DNA of 9,899 nucleotides from Eubacteriales Family XIII. Incertae Sedis bacterium (GCA_031255695.1 JAIRSA010000011.1:1-9899); one strand, 5' to 3'. Numbered from the stretch's first letter, positions 1-4,567 are shown. The notes: a model not told the origin generated them from the letters alone. A program made the numbers and translations.

Positions 1-258
1 GGGGACGGCGGACAGGGCGGCGACGCGGCCGCTGGGCCATCCGGCAGACAGGCGGGGCTTCCCCTTGCTTTGATCGAGCCCGACGCCCCAACCCTGATCG
101 CCGAGGATTTCTCATTCTATCTGCAGAAAGCCCCCGGCGTCTATTTCCATCTCGGCACGGGCGCCGACACGCCCCTCCACAACAGCAAATACGACCTTGA
201 CGAATCTGTCCTGCCTGTAGGGGTAGAAGCATTTTTCCGCCTGCTATACAACGCCTGA
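1..258 (+). CDS. M20-family amidohydrolase, C-terminal fragment
   Basis: The reading frame is open from base 1 and ends with TGA at 256-258; the 5' part of the gene lies outside the window. The visible 85 residues contain a segment typical of M20 peptidases and N-acyl-amino-acid or hippurate amidohydrolases: AEDFSFYLQKAPGVYFHLGTG, then PLHNSKYDLDE and LPVGVEAF. In this family the His of the LHxxxYD segment is a ligand of the binuclear metal site, and the enzymes hydrolyse N-acyl or N-carbamoyl amide bonds in the cytoplasm. The first 25 or so visible residues are an odd Gly/Ala/Gln-rich stretch (GDGGQGGDAAAGPSG) that is not a usual part of the fold and may be a low-complexity insertion. Substrate cannot be told from the fragment. 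The family call is firm; the exact enzyme is not. Confidence 0.87.
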   Translation, partial: GDGGQGGDAAAGPSGRQAGLPLALIEPDAPTLIAEDFSFYLQKAPGVYFHLGTGADTPLHNSKYDLDESVLPVGVEAFFRLLYNA

Positions 259-352
259 TACTGCACAATACCGCAGCGCGGGGAGCGTCAATCTCCGCCG
301 GCAGGGCGTCCGCCGCCCGCGCCGGGCAGGACATGCCTTTTGCCCGCGCCGG

Positions 353-496
353 TCACTTCCCCTTCCAAATCGACACCGAGCCGTCGGGCGCGTGGTGTAT
401 GTAGGAGGCGACGCAGTCCGCAGAACCGAACAGCATCCCCGTCGCCGCGAAAATGGCTAAAATCACCGATAGTGCCGGATATCTATTCGCTTTCAT
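353..496 (-). CDS. Small single-pass membrane or secreted peptide, 47 aa
   Basis: I do not recognise this protein. The ATG at 496 is preceded by GGAGG (506-510) with 9-nt spacing. The frame stays open upstream of 496, but no better start is visible there and that part does not look like a protein. Residues 1-6 are basic (MKANRY), residues 7-24 are hydrophobic (PALSVILAIFAATGMLFG), and the short tail carries one Cys, two adjacent His and a basic end (WKGK). This fits a one-helix membrane peptide with N-in topology, or a signal peptide with a 20-residue product. A candidate promoter (542-570) and three repeats (572-614) lie just upstream, divergent from the tRNA promoter. The good ribosome site and hydrophobic pattern make it a plausible real gene; its role is unknown. 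Confidence 0.5.
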   Translation of the reverse strand: MKANRYPALSVILAIFAATGMLFGSADCVASYIHHAPDGSVSIWKGK

Positions 497-541
497 AATA
501 TAAAACCTCCGCAGACAGGCCGTTTCGCAAGTATCAATAAA

Positions 542-570
542 ATCATAGCATATACGGTCGGCAAGGGCAA
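542..570 (-). promoter_or_regulatory. Candidate sigma-70-type promoter for the 47-aa peptide gene
   Basis: On the minus strand, TTGCCC (565-570) and TATGAT (542-547) are separated by 17 bp. The -10 matches consensus at five of six bases, while the -35 is weak. The expected start is near 535, giving a leader of about 40 nt that ends in the GGAGG site of the peptide gene. A weak -35 with repeats directly upstream would fit an activated promoter; that is inference. Confidence 0.42.
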
Positions 571-571
571 C

Positions 572-614
572 GCCCCTCGCAGCCCCTCGCAGTTTTCGGC
601 TAAGCCCCTCGCAG
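572..614. repeat. Three copies of GCCCCTCGCAG, phased at about helical turns
   Basis: Identical 11-mers occur at 572-582, 582-592 and 604-614, the first two sharing one base. Their starts are 10 and 22 bp apart, close to one and two turns of the helix, so all three would face the same side of the DNA. They lie immediately upstream of the candidate -35 box of the minus-strand peptide gene, where an activator would bind. Binding by a protein is inference; the repeats are directly visible. Confidence 0.75.
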
Positions 615-641
615 TTTTTTGCGTTTATTTGCATTTTCTGA

Positions 642-670
642 TAGACAAACCTGGGCGCATGCCTTATAAT
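642..670 (+). promoter_or_regulatory. Promoter of the tRNA-Glu gene
   Basis: TAGACA (642-647) and a perfect TATAAT (665-670) are separated by 17 bp. The expected start is near 677, about 54 nt before the mature tRNA 5' end, a normal length for a tRNA leader removed by RNase P. Confidence 0.65.
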
Positions 671-730
671 ATACCAAGAAGGGACAGGCCGCATAGTTTC
701 GTTTCCGTTGTGCGCCTGCCTTAAAAGTAT

Positions 731-805
731 GTCCCGCTGGTCAAGTGGTCAAGATGTCGCCCTCTCACGGCGGAGTCCGGGGTTCGACTCCCCGGCGGGA
801 TACCA
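731..805 (+). tRNA. tRNA-Glu (anticodon CUC), CCA encoded
   Basis: A full cloverleaf can be drawn. The acceptor arms are 731-737 (GTCCCGC) and 795-801 (GCGGGAT), with a G-U first pair. The anticodon arm is 757-773, with loop CTCTCAC at 762-768 and anticodon CTC at 764-766. The T arm is 778-794 (CGGGG/CCCCG) with loop TTCGACT. The discriminator is A802 and the CCA end (803-805) is in the DNA. The CUC anticodon reads GAG. The D stem is weak (about three pairs, one of them wobble), which is common for tRNA-Glu. It is a single-gene unit with its own promoter and a strong terminator starting 3 nt after the CCA. Confidence 0.95.
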
Positions 806-808
806 GAC

Positions 809-847
809 AAAAACCCCGTTGGAATTCAGGATTCCAGCGGGGTTTTT
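809..847. terminator. Rho-independent terminator, likely bidirectional
   Basis: Arms 809-825 and 831-847 pair over 17 bp with one G-T wobble and a 5-nt loop. The stem starts with five A's and ends with five T's, so a U-tract follows a GC-rich hairpin in both directions. It ends the tRNA transcript on the plus strand and is also placed to stop the toxin-antitoxin transcript coming from the right. Confidence 0.9.
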
Positions 848-937
848 ATGGCATCGGCAGCTCAGCGATTCGTACAGCCATCGTAGCCCCTTCAATCAAA
901 CGTCTGCAGTATACCTTCATCCGTTGTCACACTTTTT

Positions 938-1219
938 CTATTCCATTACATCCGAGTGCGTCCCTGTTTTTGCGAGAACGAGCACAAGCGCCCCTTTATC
1001 GATCTTGTAAATCAAAACCCAGTCATTCAAGATGTGGCAATCCCTATACCCACGCCTATCGCCCTGAAGCGGATGGTCGTGATATATTGCAGGGAGGGTT
1101 TCCCCGTTGGAGAGCTTGAAAACGACATCATCCAAAAGCGACATATCATAGCCGCGCTTTTGCAGAAGTTTATATTGTTTGCGATATGATTTTACAGGGC
1201 GGATTTCATATATCGCCAT
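938..1219 (-). CDS. yafQ: YafQ-like RelE-superfamily mRNA interferase toxin
   Basis: This 93-aa protein has the full YafQ pattern: KRGYDMSLLDDVV, LPAIYHDHPLQG, GYRDCHILNDWVLIYKI and a KTGTHSD end. YafQ toxins enter the ribosomal A site and cut translated mRNA at specific codons. Aligned by eye to E. coli YafQ, the catalytic residues H50, H63, D67, W68 and H87 are kept as H49, H62, D66, W67 and H88. The C-terminal Phe91 is replaced by Met92. The ATG at 1219 has GAGGA 8 nt upstream and overlaps the end of the antitoxin gene by 14 nt, so translation is probably coupled; an in-frame ATG at 1228 is the alternative. The base composition is less GC-rich than the ABC genes, which fits a mobile cassette. 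Confidence 0.9.
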   Translation of the reverse strand: MAIYEIRPVKSYRKQYKLLQKRGYDMSLLDDVVFKLSNGETLPAIYHDHPLQGDRRGYRDCHILNDWVLIYKIDKGALVLVLAKTGTHSDVME

Positions 1220-1505
1220 CGTCGCCATCCTCGGCAAGCCAAGCTTTGTAGGCCTCAAATGTTTCAAATGGACCCGCCATTTCCGCTTCGCCATTTTCGA
1301 TTCGATCAAGCAATGCCAGGGTTTTCGCGTTTGGTCTGTGGCCATATGAAACCACATCAAAAGGCAAGGCGCGTTGTATGCGGATTTGATAGAGCATAAG
1401 GTTAAACGCTTCGGACAGCGACAGACCCATACTAGCGAGGATTTCGCCGGCCTGCTGTTTTACTTCCGCATCAACGCGGAGATTTATTGTTGTATTTTTA
1501 GCCAC
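1206..1505 (-). CDS. dinJ: RelB/DinJ-family antitoxin
   Basis: The 99-aa product begins with a ribbon-helix-helix region at residues 4-47 (NTTINLRVDAEVK, then SEAFNLMLYQI) and has the RelB/DinJ hallmark RALPFDV at 46-51. The acidic C-terminal half (EDGDDGDI at the end) should wrap the YafQ toxin. The RHH dimer is expected to bind its own promoter. I chose the GTG at 1505 because AAAGGAG lies 8 nt upstream; an upstream TTG at 1523 would place that ribosome site inside the gene. It is first in the operon and overlaps the toxin. The perfect inverted repeat at 1521-1553 is the likely operator. Confidence in the family is high. Confidence 0.9.
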   Translation of the reverse strand: MAKNTTINLRVDAEVKQQAGEILASMGLSLSEAFNLMLYQIRIQRALPFDVVSYGHRPNAKTLALLDRIENGEAEMAGPFETFEAYKAWLAEDGDDGDI

Positions 1506-1520
1506 AAAATCAGCTCCTTT

Positions 1521-1553
1521 CAATTCTGCCCTATTAACAGTATGGCAGAATTG
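1521..1553. promoter_or_regulatory. Perfect inverted repeat, candidate RelB/DinJ operator
   Basis: CAATTCTGCC (1521-1530) and GGCAGAATTG (1544-1553) are perfect 10-bp complements around a 13-bp centre. The element overlaps the -10 box and expected transcript start of the antitoxin-toxin promoter, as in autoregulated toxin-antitoxin operons. Binding of a RelB dimer pair is inferred from position and symmetry. Confidence 0.75.
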
Positions 1554-1567
1554 ATGTACATTGTCAA
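1539..1567 (-). promoter_or_regulatory. Promoter of the dinJ-yafQ operon
   Basis: On the minus strand a perfect -35 TTGACA (1562-1567) and CATACT (1539-1544, four of six) are spaced by 17 bp. The start is expected near 1532, about 27 nt before the GTG start. The inverted repeat covers the -10 box. Confidence 0.75.
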
Positions 1568-1611
1568 CAATATCGCCACAATTCCGACTGTTATCTTTGA
1601 CGAATCTGACA

Positions 1612-1668
1612 ATGAGGGCAGTCCGGATTGCCGCATTTCTTCAACGCAGCGTTCCATACCGCCCTCAT
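1612..1668. repeat. 8-bp inverted repeat downstream of the YdbC-like gene
   Basis: ATGAGGGC (1612-1619) and GCCCTCAT (1661-1668) are perfect complements 41 bp apart. The pair lies between the YdbC-like stop and the toxin-antitoxin promoter. No T-run follows on either strand, so it is not an obvious intrinsic terminator. A 25-codon frame with the motif CGNPDCPHC lies across it on the minus strand (1591-1668). Confidence 0.4.
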
Positions 1669-1676
1669 GCAACTTT

Positions 1677-1895
1677 TTACTCCAAACCTCCGAGCATGTC
1701 TTTCAGCGCATGCATCTCTTCCTTTGTAAATGTCAGACCCTTGCCCATCTTCATATGCTCCGGATCCCACTCGCGGATATCGTACTTCGCCTCGCGCCCG
1801 TTCCAGCTGACCAGGTTCAGTTCCTTTGTCCAACCCTTGGCGCTCTCCGACAATACTCCAATGCTCTCTTTGATTTCAAATGTTATATCAGCCAT
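1677..1895 (-). CDS. ydbC: YdbC-like PC4-fold single-stranded-DNA-binding protein
   Basis: The 72-aa protein reads as a complete member of the bacterial YdbC family, which has the PC4 (transcriptional coactivator p15) fold. Visible features are the N-terminal strand (ITFEIKESIGVLSE), the central GWTKELNLVSWNGREAKYDI, DPEHMKMGKG, and a C-terminal helix (KEEMHALKDML). The Lactococcus lactis homologue forms dimers that bind single-stranded DNA; a role in replication, repair or transcription is inferred. Two ATGs are adjacent (1898 and 1895). The second is preferred because GGGAGG lies 5 nt before it and only 2 nt before the first. A promoter (1970-1998) and a hairpin touching the ribosome site (1906-1924) lie upstream. 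It appears to be a single-gene unit. Confidence 0.88.
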   Translation of the reverse strand: MADITFEIKESIGVLSESAKGWTKELNLVSWNGREAKYDIREWDPEHMKMGKGLTFTKEEMHALKDMLGGLE

Positions 1896-1905
1896 CATTA
1901 CCTCC

Positions 1906-1924
1906 CTGCCGCCCGGAGCGGCAG
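1906..1924 (-). promoter_or_regulatory. Leader hairpin abutting the ydbC ribosome binding site
   Basis: CTGCCGC (1906-1912) and GCGGCAG (1918-1924) form a perfect 7-bp stem with a 5-nt loop. Its 3' edge shares one base with the GGGAGG ribosome site at 1901-1906 on the transcript. A second small hairpin (GGGC-AAAC-GCCC, 1945-1956) lies just upstream. An effect on translation is possible but inferred. Confidence 0.45.
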
Positions 1925-1969
1925 CCATCCAAATATATTTCTGTGGGCAAACGCCCTTCCATCACCACT

Positions 1970-1998
1970 ATTATACCCCATGCACGCGCAAACCTCAA
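1970..1998 (-). promoter_or_regulatory. Promoter of the YdbC-like gene
   Basis: On the minus strand, TTGAGG (1993-1998, four of six) and a perfect TATAAT (1970-1975) are spaced by 17 bp. The start near 1963 gives a leader of about 68 nt containing two hairpins. Confidence 0.6.
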
Positions 1999-2009
1999 CG
2001 AATACCGCT

Positions 2010-2029
2010 CGGCAATGATGGCATTGCCG
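2010..2029 (-). terminator. Hairpin directly after the methyltransferase gene
   Basis: CGGCAATG (2010-2017) and CATTGCCG (2022-2029) pair perfectly over 8 bp with a 4-nt loop, and two further pairs (one wobble) extend the stem. It starts 3 nt after the methyltransferase stop codon. There is no U-tract, so it may protect the 3' end or pause polymerase rather than terminate on its own. Confidence 0.45.
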
Positions 2030-2032
2030 GGG

Positions 2033-2629
2033 CTATTGGGACGGCAGTTTCTCCGCATCCATCAAAAATAGCGACGCGTCCTGGCCCATGAGCATATTCT
2101 CCCCGTGATAGAATGTGTCCGCGCCATTCACGCGGCAGCCAAGGCCTTCCAGGATGCCTACAAGTTCGCGCCTGTCGAAGCCGTTGTGGATGTCGGGCGA
2201 TGATACGCGCTGGTTCTTATCGAAGTCAACGACCAACAGACGCCCGCCTTCGTTCAATACGCCGCACAGGCGCGCCAGCAATGTGCGCGTGTCCTTTTCG
2301 TGCAGCAATGTCTGGACGAGCAGGATGTAGTCGGCGGACGGCAGCCGCGCACCCGACATGATGTCGGCGCAGAGTGTCTGCGCGTATGGGTTTTTCCCCG
2401 TGACCGCCGCGAGCATATTCTCCGACGCATCCACAAACAGGACCGATTTGAAGATATCAAGCAGCTGTAGCCCGACCAGCCCCGTGCCGCATCCGTAGTC
2501 GATCGCCGTCTTGCCCGTGGCCGCGCCGACGCAGACGCGTATCCTGCCCGCAATGGCGGCCGCAGCCGCCACACGCCCCGGCGTATCGTATTGCGCGGCG
2601 ATGCCATCAAATTTGTCGATGTTGCCCAT
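2033..2629 (-). CDS. Class I SAM-dependent methyltransferase
   Basis: The 198-aa product has a Rossmann-type SAM-binding fold. FDGIAAQYDTPGRV (residues 7-20) matches the start of ubiE-like and related small-molecule methyltransferases. Motif I is AIDYGCGTG (42-50), the acidic residue ending strand 2 is in FVDAS (65-69), CADI (87-90) is a motif-II-like acidic loop, and GGRLLVVDFD is motif III/strand 5. The acceptor cannot be told; a small molecule is more likely than RNA or DNA because no nucleic-acid motif (such as NPPY) is present. The start is uncertain: ATGs at 2629 and 2641 are in frame, neither with a good ribosome site, and the frame remains open to 2719. A candidate promoter at 2673-2701 would start the transcript near 2666, so the shorter forms are preferred. 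Confidence 0.82.
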   Translation of the reverse strand: MGNIDKFDGIAAQYDTPGRVAAAAAIAGRIRVCVGAATGKTAIDYGCGTGLVGLQLLDIFKSVLFVDASENMLAAVTGKNPYAQTLCADIMSGARLPSADYILLVQTLLHEKDTRTLLARLCGVLNEGGRLLVVDFDKNQRVSSPDIHNGFDRRELVGILEGLGCRVNGADTFYHGENMLMGQDASLFLMDAEKLPSQ

Positions 2630-2672
2630 TGTGCGCACCATTCCCGATTTGCATTGGGTACAAATCTGTATC

Positions 2673-2701
2673 TGTATATGATGGGTAAAACCAAATCCCA
2701 A
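2673..2701 (-). promoter_or_regulatory. Candidate promoter of the methyltransferase gene
   Basis: On the minus strand, TTGGGA (2696-2701) and TATACA (2673-2678) are 17 bp apart, each matching consensus at four of six positions. It is weak but well placed for the starts at 2641 or 2629. Confidence 0.35.
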
Positions 2702-2758
2702 AAACGAATCAATATCCAACGGTTGTACAGCTTCTGCTTAAAGTTTCGTGACCCCACC

Positions 2759-2787
2759 CAATTTGCCAATCAATGATTGGCAAATTG
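2759..2787. repeat. Perfect 14-bp palindrome with one-base centre
   Basis: CAATTTGCCAATCA (2759-2772) and TGATTGGCAAATTG (2774-2787) are perfect complements around A2773. It sits between the QueG-like gene and the methyltransferase gene, both on the minus strand. On the minus strand it is followed by G-rich sequence, so it is not a standard intrinsic terminator. It could be a protein-binding site, a recombination end or an RNA hairpin. Confidence 0.85.
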
Positions 2788-2802
2788 CGCAGCCTGGCTG
2801 CG
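2788..2802. repeat. Perfect 7-bp palindrome abutting the 14-bp one
   Basis: CGCAGCC (2788-2794) and GGCTGCG (2796-2802) are perfect complements around T2795. It begins at the base after the longer palindrome ends, and lies 13 bp beyond the QueG-like stop codon. The two together make a double hairpin in the intergenic RNA. Confidence 0.75.
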
Positions 2803-2815
2803 GTCTTAACGCGGT

Positions 2816-3532
2816 TTAGTCATTGGGCGTCATCAAATACCGCCGCGTCCATGGGCAGATCTCTATGCACTTGCCGCAGAGCGTAGCGTCGCTGTCCAGG
2901 CTGCGTTTCGTGCGTTCCCACGCTGTTTTGCGGCATTTCGCGGCGTCGAAGAATTCCTCGCGCCCAACGCCGGCGCGCCACGGTCTGCCGGAGACTGCCT
3001 CTCCGGGGCAGGCATCCGTACATTTCATGCAGCCACCGCATTTGGGCTCGTCGACCGGCGCGGCACAGCCAAGCGGCGCGTCCGTGAGTATGCTCGACAG
3101 GCGGACCATTGAGCCGTACTGCTCTGTCACGAGCAGCGCAGACTTGCCGATCCAGCCGATCCCGGCGCGCGTCGCCACTGTTTTGTGCGGCAACACGGTG
3201 CTGTTCACCATCTCGCCCAGCCCTACGCGCTCCCGTGTCTGCGCGATCGCGCTGTAGCCATTGCGCCGCAGGAACTCCGCGCCATGCGTGACGATCATGT
3301 CAAGCTGTTCGTTAAGCCTATCATACCAGGCGTGATACTCCGCTGTCGGCAGTTCGGCAATGCCCCGGATGACGTCTTTGGGGTATTTCACCGCGACGCA
3401 TATGCCGACGGGCATGCCCCCGCGCACGTCAGGCGGCAGGCCCGAAATGTCGCCGAAGCCGGCCAGGACCGCGCCTAGGCGCGTCAACTCAGCGTTTGTC
3501 CGTGCATTCAGTTCTGCCGCCTGCTGCCTCAT
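2816..3532 (-). CDS. Epoxyqueuosine-reductase-like protein with two 4Fe-4S clusters
   Basis: The 238-aa protein resembles the core of QueG, the cobalamin-dependent reductase for the last step of queuosine synthesis. Seen are TRAGIGWIGKSALLVTEQYGS (residues 121-141), RLSSILTDAPL (144-154), a first cluster motif CGGCMKCTDACP (165-176), and a second set C200 and CGKCIEICPW (219-228). The two cysteine sets form a bacterial-ferredoxin-like double-cluster fold. It is shorter than full QueG (usually well over 300 aa) and lacks the C-terminal HEAT-like part that contacts tRNA, so it may be a QueG-family oxidoreductase with another substrate. The ATG at 3532 has AAGGAGG 5 nt upstream; the frame is open to 3622 but without another ribosome site. 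A divergent promoter pair with the Fic cassette may share the 3574-3580 region. Confidence 0.8.
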   Translation of the reverse strand: MRQQAAELNARTNAELTRLGAVLAGFGDISGLPPDVRGGMPVGICVAVKYPKDVIRGIAELPTAEYHAWYDRLNEQLDMIVTHGAEFLRRNGYSAIAQTRERVGLGEMVNSTVLPHKTVATRAGIGWIGKSALLVTEQYGSMVRLSSILTDAPLGCAAPVDEPKCGGCMKCTDACPGEAVSGRPWRAGVGREEFFDAAKCRKTAWERTKRSLDSDATLCGKCIEICPWTRRYLMTPND

Positions 3533-3573
3533 GCCTGCCTCCTTGCATATGAAATACATGTGGAATTTTAAAA

Positions 3574-3602
3574 ATGACAACTCCCCTAAAACTTGGTATA
3601 AT
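3574..3602 (+). promoter_or_regulatory. Extended -10 promoter of the Fic cassette
   Basis: ATGACA (3574-3579, five of six) and a perfect TATAAT (3597-3602) are spaced by 17 bp, with TG one base before the -10 (3594-3595), an extended -10. The start near 3609 leaves a leader of about 163 nt before the antitoxin GTG. The leader has a few short inverted repeats (3640-3645 with 3664-3669; 3701-3706 with 3727-3732). TTGTCA on the other strand overlaps the same -35 and might serve the QueG-like gene. Confidence 0.6.
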
Positions 3603-3771
3603 TGAATTGCCGAATTGCCCATCCAAAACGCGAAGCCGCCCGAATGCCGCTGGACATCTTTGTATTCGGTATCAGTATATCAGAGAAGCAGGAGATGCGT
3701 CAAGGCATTAACAGAGCATGAATAAAGCCTTGCTTGATAATGTTTGTATAGGAAAGCGGGAGTGATAACAC

Positions 3772-3969
3772 GTGAAACTGGATGTAAATAAATCTGAATT
3801 GACCATTATGGGGATCCGCTTTGACGACAAAAGGGATTTTCGTGGAGTCTGGCATGCTTTGAGTACCAATATGTTCGAAGGATGGGAGCCAGACCAAAGC
3901 GACGTCCTCCGCTTGAAAAAAAGAGCAGAGGCTTTGAGGGAGGAAGCAAATGCCGCGAAAAGAGTATGA
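3772..3969 (+). CDS. Fic antitoxin with inhibitory-helix motif
   Basis: The 65-aa protein directly precedes and overlaps fic. Residues 32-37 read TNMFEG, which fits the class I Fic inhibitory motif (S/T)xxxE(G/N). In the VbhA-VbhT type, the Glu of this helix forms a salt bridge with the second Arg of the Fic motif and blocks productive ATP binding. The N-terminal part (ELTIMGIRFDDKRDF) is probably beta-rich and the C-terminal part (LRLKKRAEALREEANAAKR) a charged helix. The start is GTG at 3772 with GGGAG 9 nt upstream. The overlap with fic is 20 nt, so translation is likely coupled. The antitoxin role is inferred from motif, size and position. The sequence differs from well-known VbhA or YhfG proteins. 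Confidence 0.72.
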   Translation: MKLDVNKSELTIMGIRFDDKRDFRGVWHALSTNMFEGWEPDQSDVLRLKKRAEALREEANAAKRV

Positions 3970-4567
3970 ATCGTACCATTACGATGACCCGGATTTCGAA
4001 TACACTTACCCAAACTCATCAACACTGCGCAATAAGCTAGAAATCCGAAATCAGAAGCTGGCATTGAAGAATGAATATCAGTTCAGCGCAGAAAGAGTAT
4101 TGGAGTTAAGCCTAAAGCCGATTGCTGTCCGCTCGATGATGGACGTTCGGGCAATCCACCATTACATCTTTCAGGATATGTATACATGGGCAGGCGAGTA
4201 CCGCAATGTCAATATATCCAAATCCGGCAATGCGTTTATGACAAGAGCGGCCTTCGAGACAGGAGAGGATTACATAGACCACCTTATCAGAACTTATCTC
4301 AGAACTGCCGACACAAAGGAGAAAATCGCAAAGCAGCTTGCAGAGATACTGGACAGCCTGAACCACATGCACCCATTCAGGGAAGGCAACGGCAGATGCC
4401 AACGTGAAGTCGTCCTATCGCTTGCCAGGGAATGCGGATACGATCTGTTCTTGGATGTCGAAAGTGACGACGATGTCTACAACCGCTATATGGACGGAAC
4501 GGTCAATGGCGATAAGAAGATTCTTGAAGAATTGTTCCTGGAAATCTTGGAGCTCACCGCAGGATAG
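3950..4567 (+). CDS. fic: Fic-domain AMP-transferase (toxin)
   Basis: The 205-aa protein has the canonical Fic active site HPFREGNGRCQR at residues 141-152: catalytic His141, acidic Glu145 for the metal, the GNG anion hole and two Arg for ATP phosphates. Upstream are the usual Fic helices (RSMMDVRAIHHYIFQDMYTWAGEYRNVNISKSG, 61-93) and the beta-hairpin flap near 88-97 that docks the target. Such stand-alone Fic toxins transfer AMP to proteins; related VbhT and FicT target DNA gyrase and topoisomerase IV. The target here is not known. The ATG at 3950 has GGGAGG 6 nt upstream, inside the antitoxin gene. No inhibitory motif is seen inside the protein itself, consistent with class I control by the neighbour. 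The cassette is less GC-rich than the flanks. Confidence 0.93.
   Translation: MPRKEYESYHYDDPDFEYTYPNSSTLRNKLEIRNQKLALKNEYQFSAERVLELSLKPIAVRSMMDVRAIHHYIFQDMYTWAGEYRNVNISKSGNAFMTRAAFETGEDYIDHLIRTYLRTADTKEKIAKQLAEILDSLNHMHPFREGNGRCQREVVLSLARECGYDLFLDVESDDDVYNRYMDGTVNGDKKILEELFLEILELTAG

Noticed and set aside
315..352. Direct repeat GCCCGCGCCGG at 315-325 and 342-352
   Set aside because: Only two GC-rich 11-mers in a short gap between convergent genes, with no terminator structure or other context to give it meaning.
497..694. Upstream extension of the 47-aa peptide to a 113-aa protein starting at 694
   Set aside because: No ribosome site at 694, the added residues look random, the segment covers promoters and repeats, and a good GGAGG site serves the ATG at 496.
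708..1119. Plus-strand open frames over the tRNA and the toxin gene
   Set aside because: They run through the tRNA and terminator and are antisense to the well-supported YafQ gene.
1220..1360. N-terminal extension of the YafQ toxin to 140 aa
   Set aside because: It lies inside the antitoxin gene in another frame; YafQ proteins are about 92 aa and the ATG at 1219 has a ribosome site.
1374..2091. Long plus-strand open frames of about 176-214 codons
   Set aside because: They are antisense to dinJ, its promoter and ydbC, with Ser/Pro/His-rich random-looking translation and no ribosome site.
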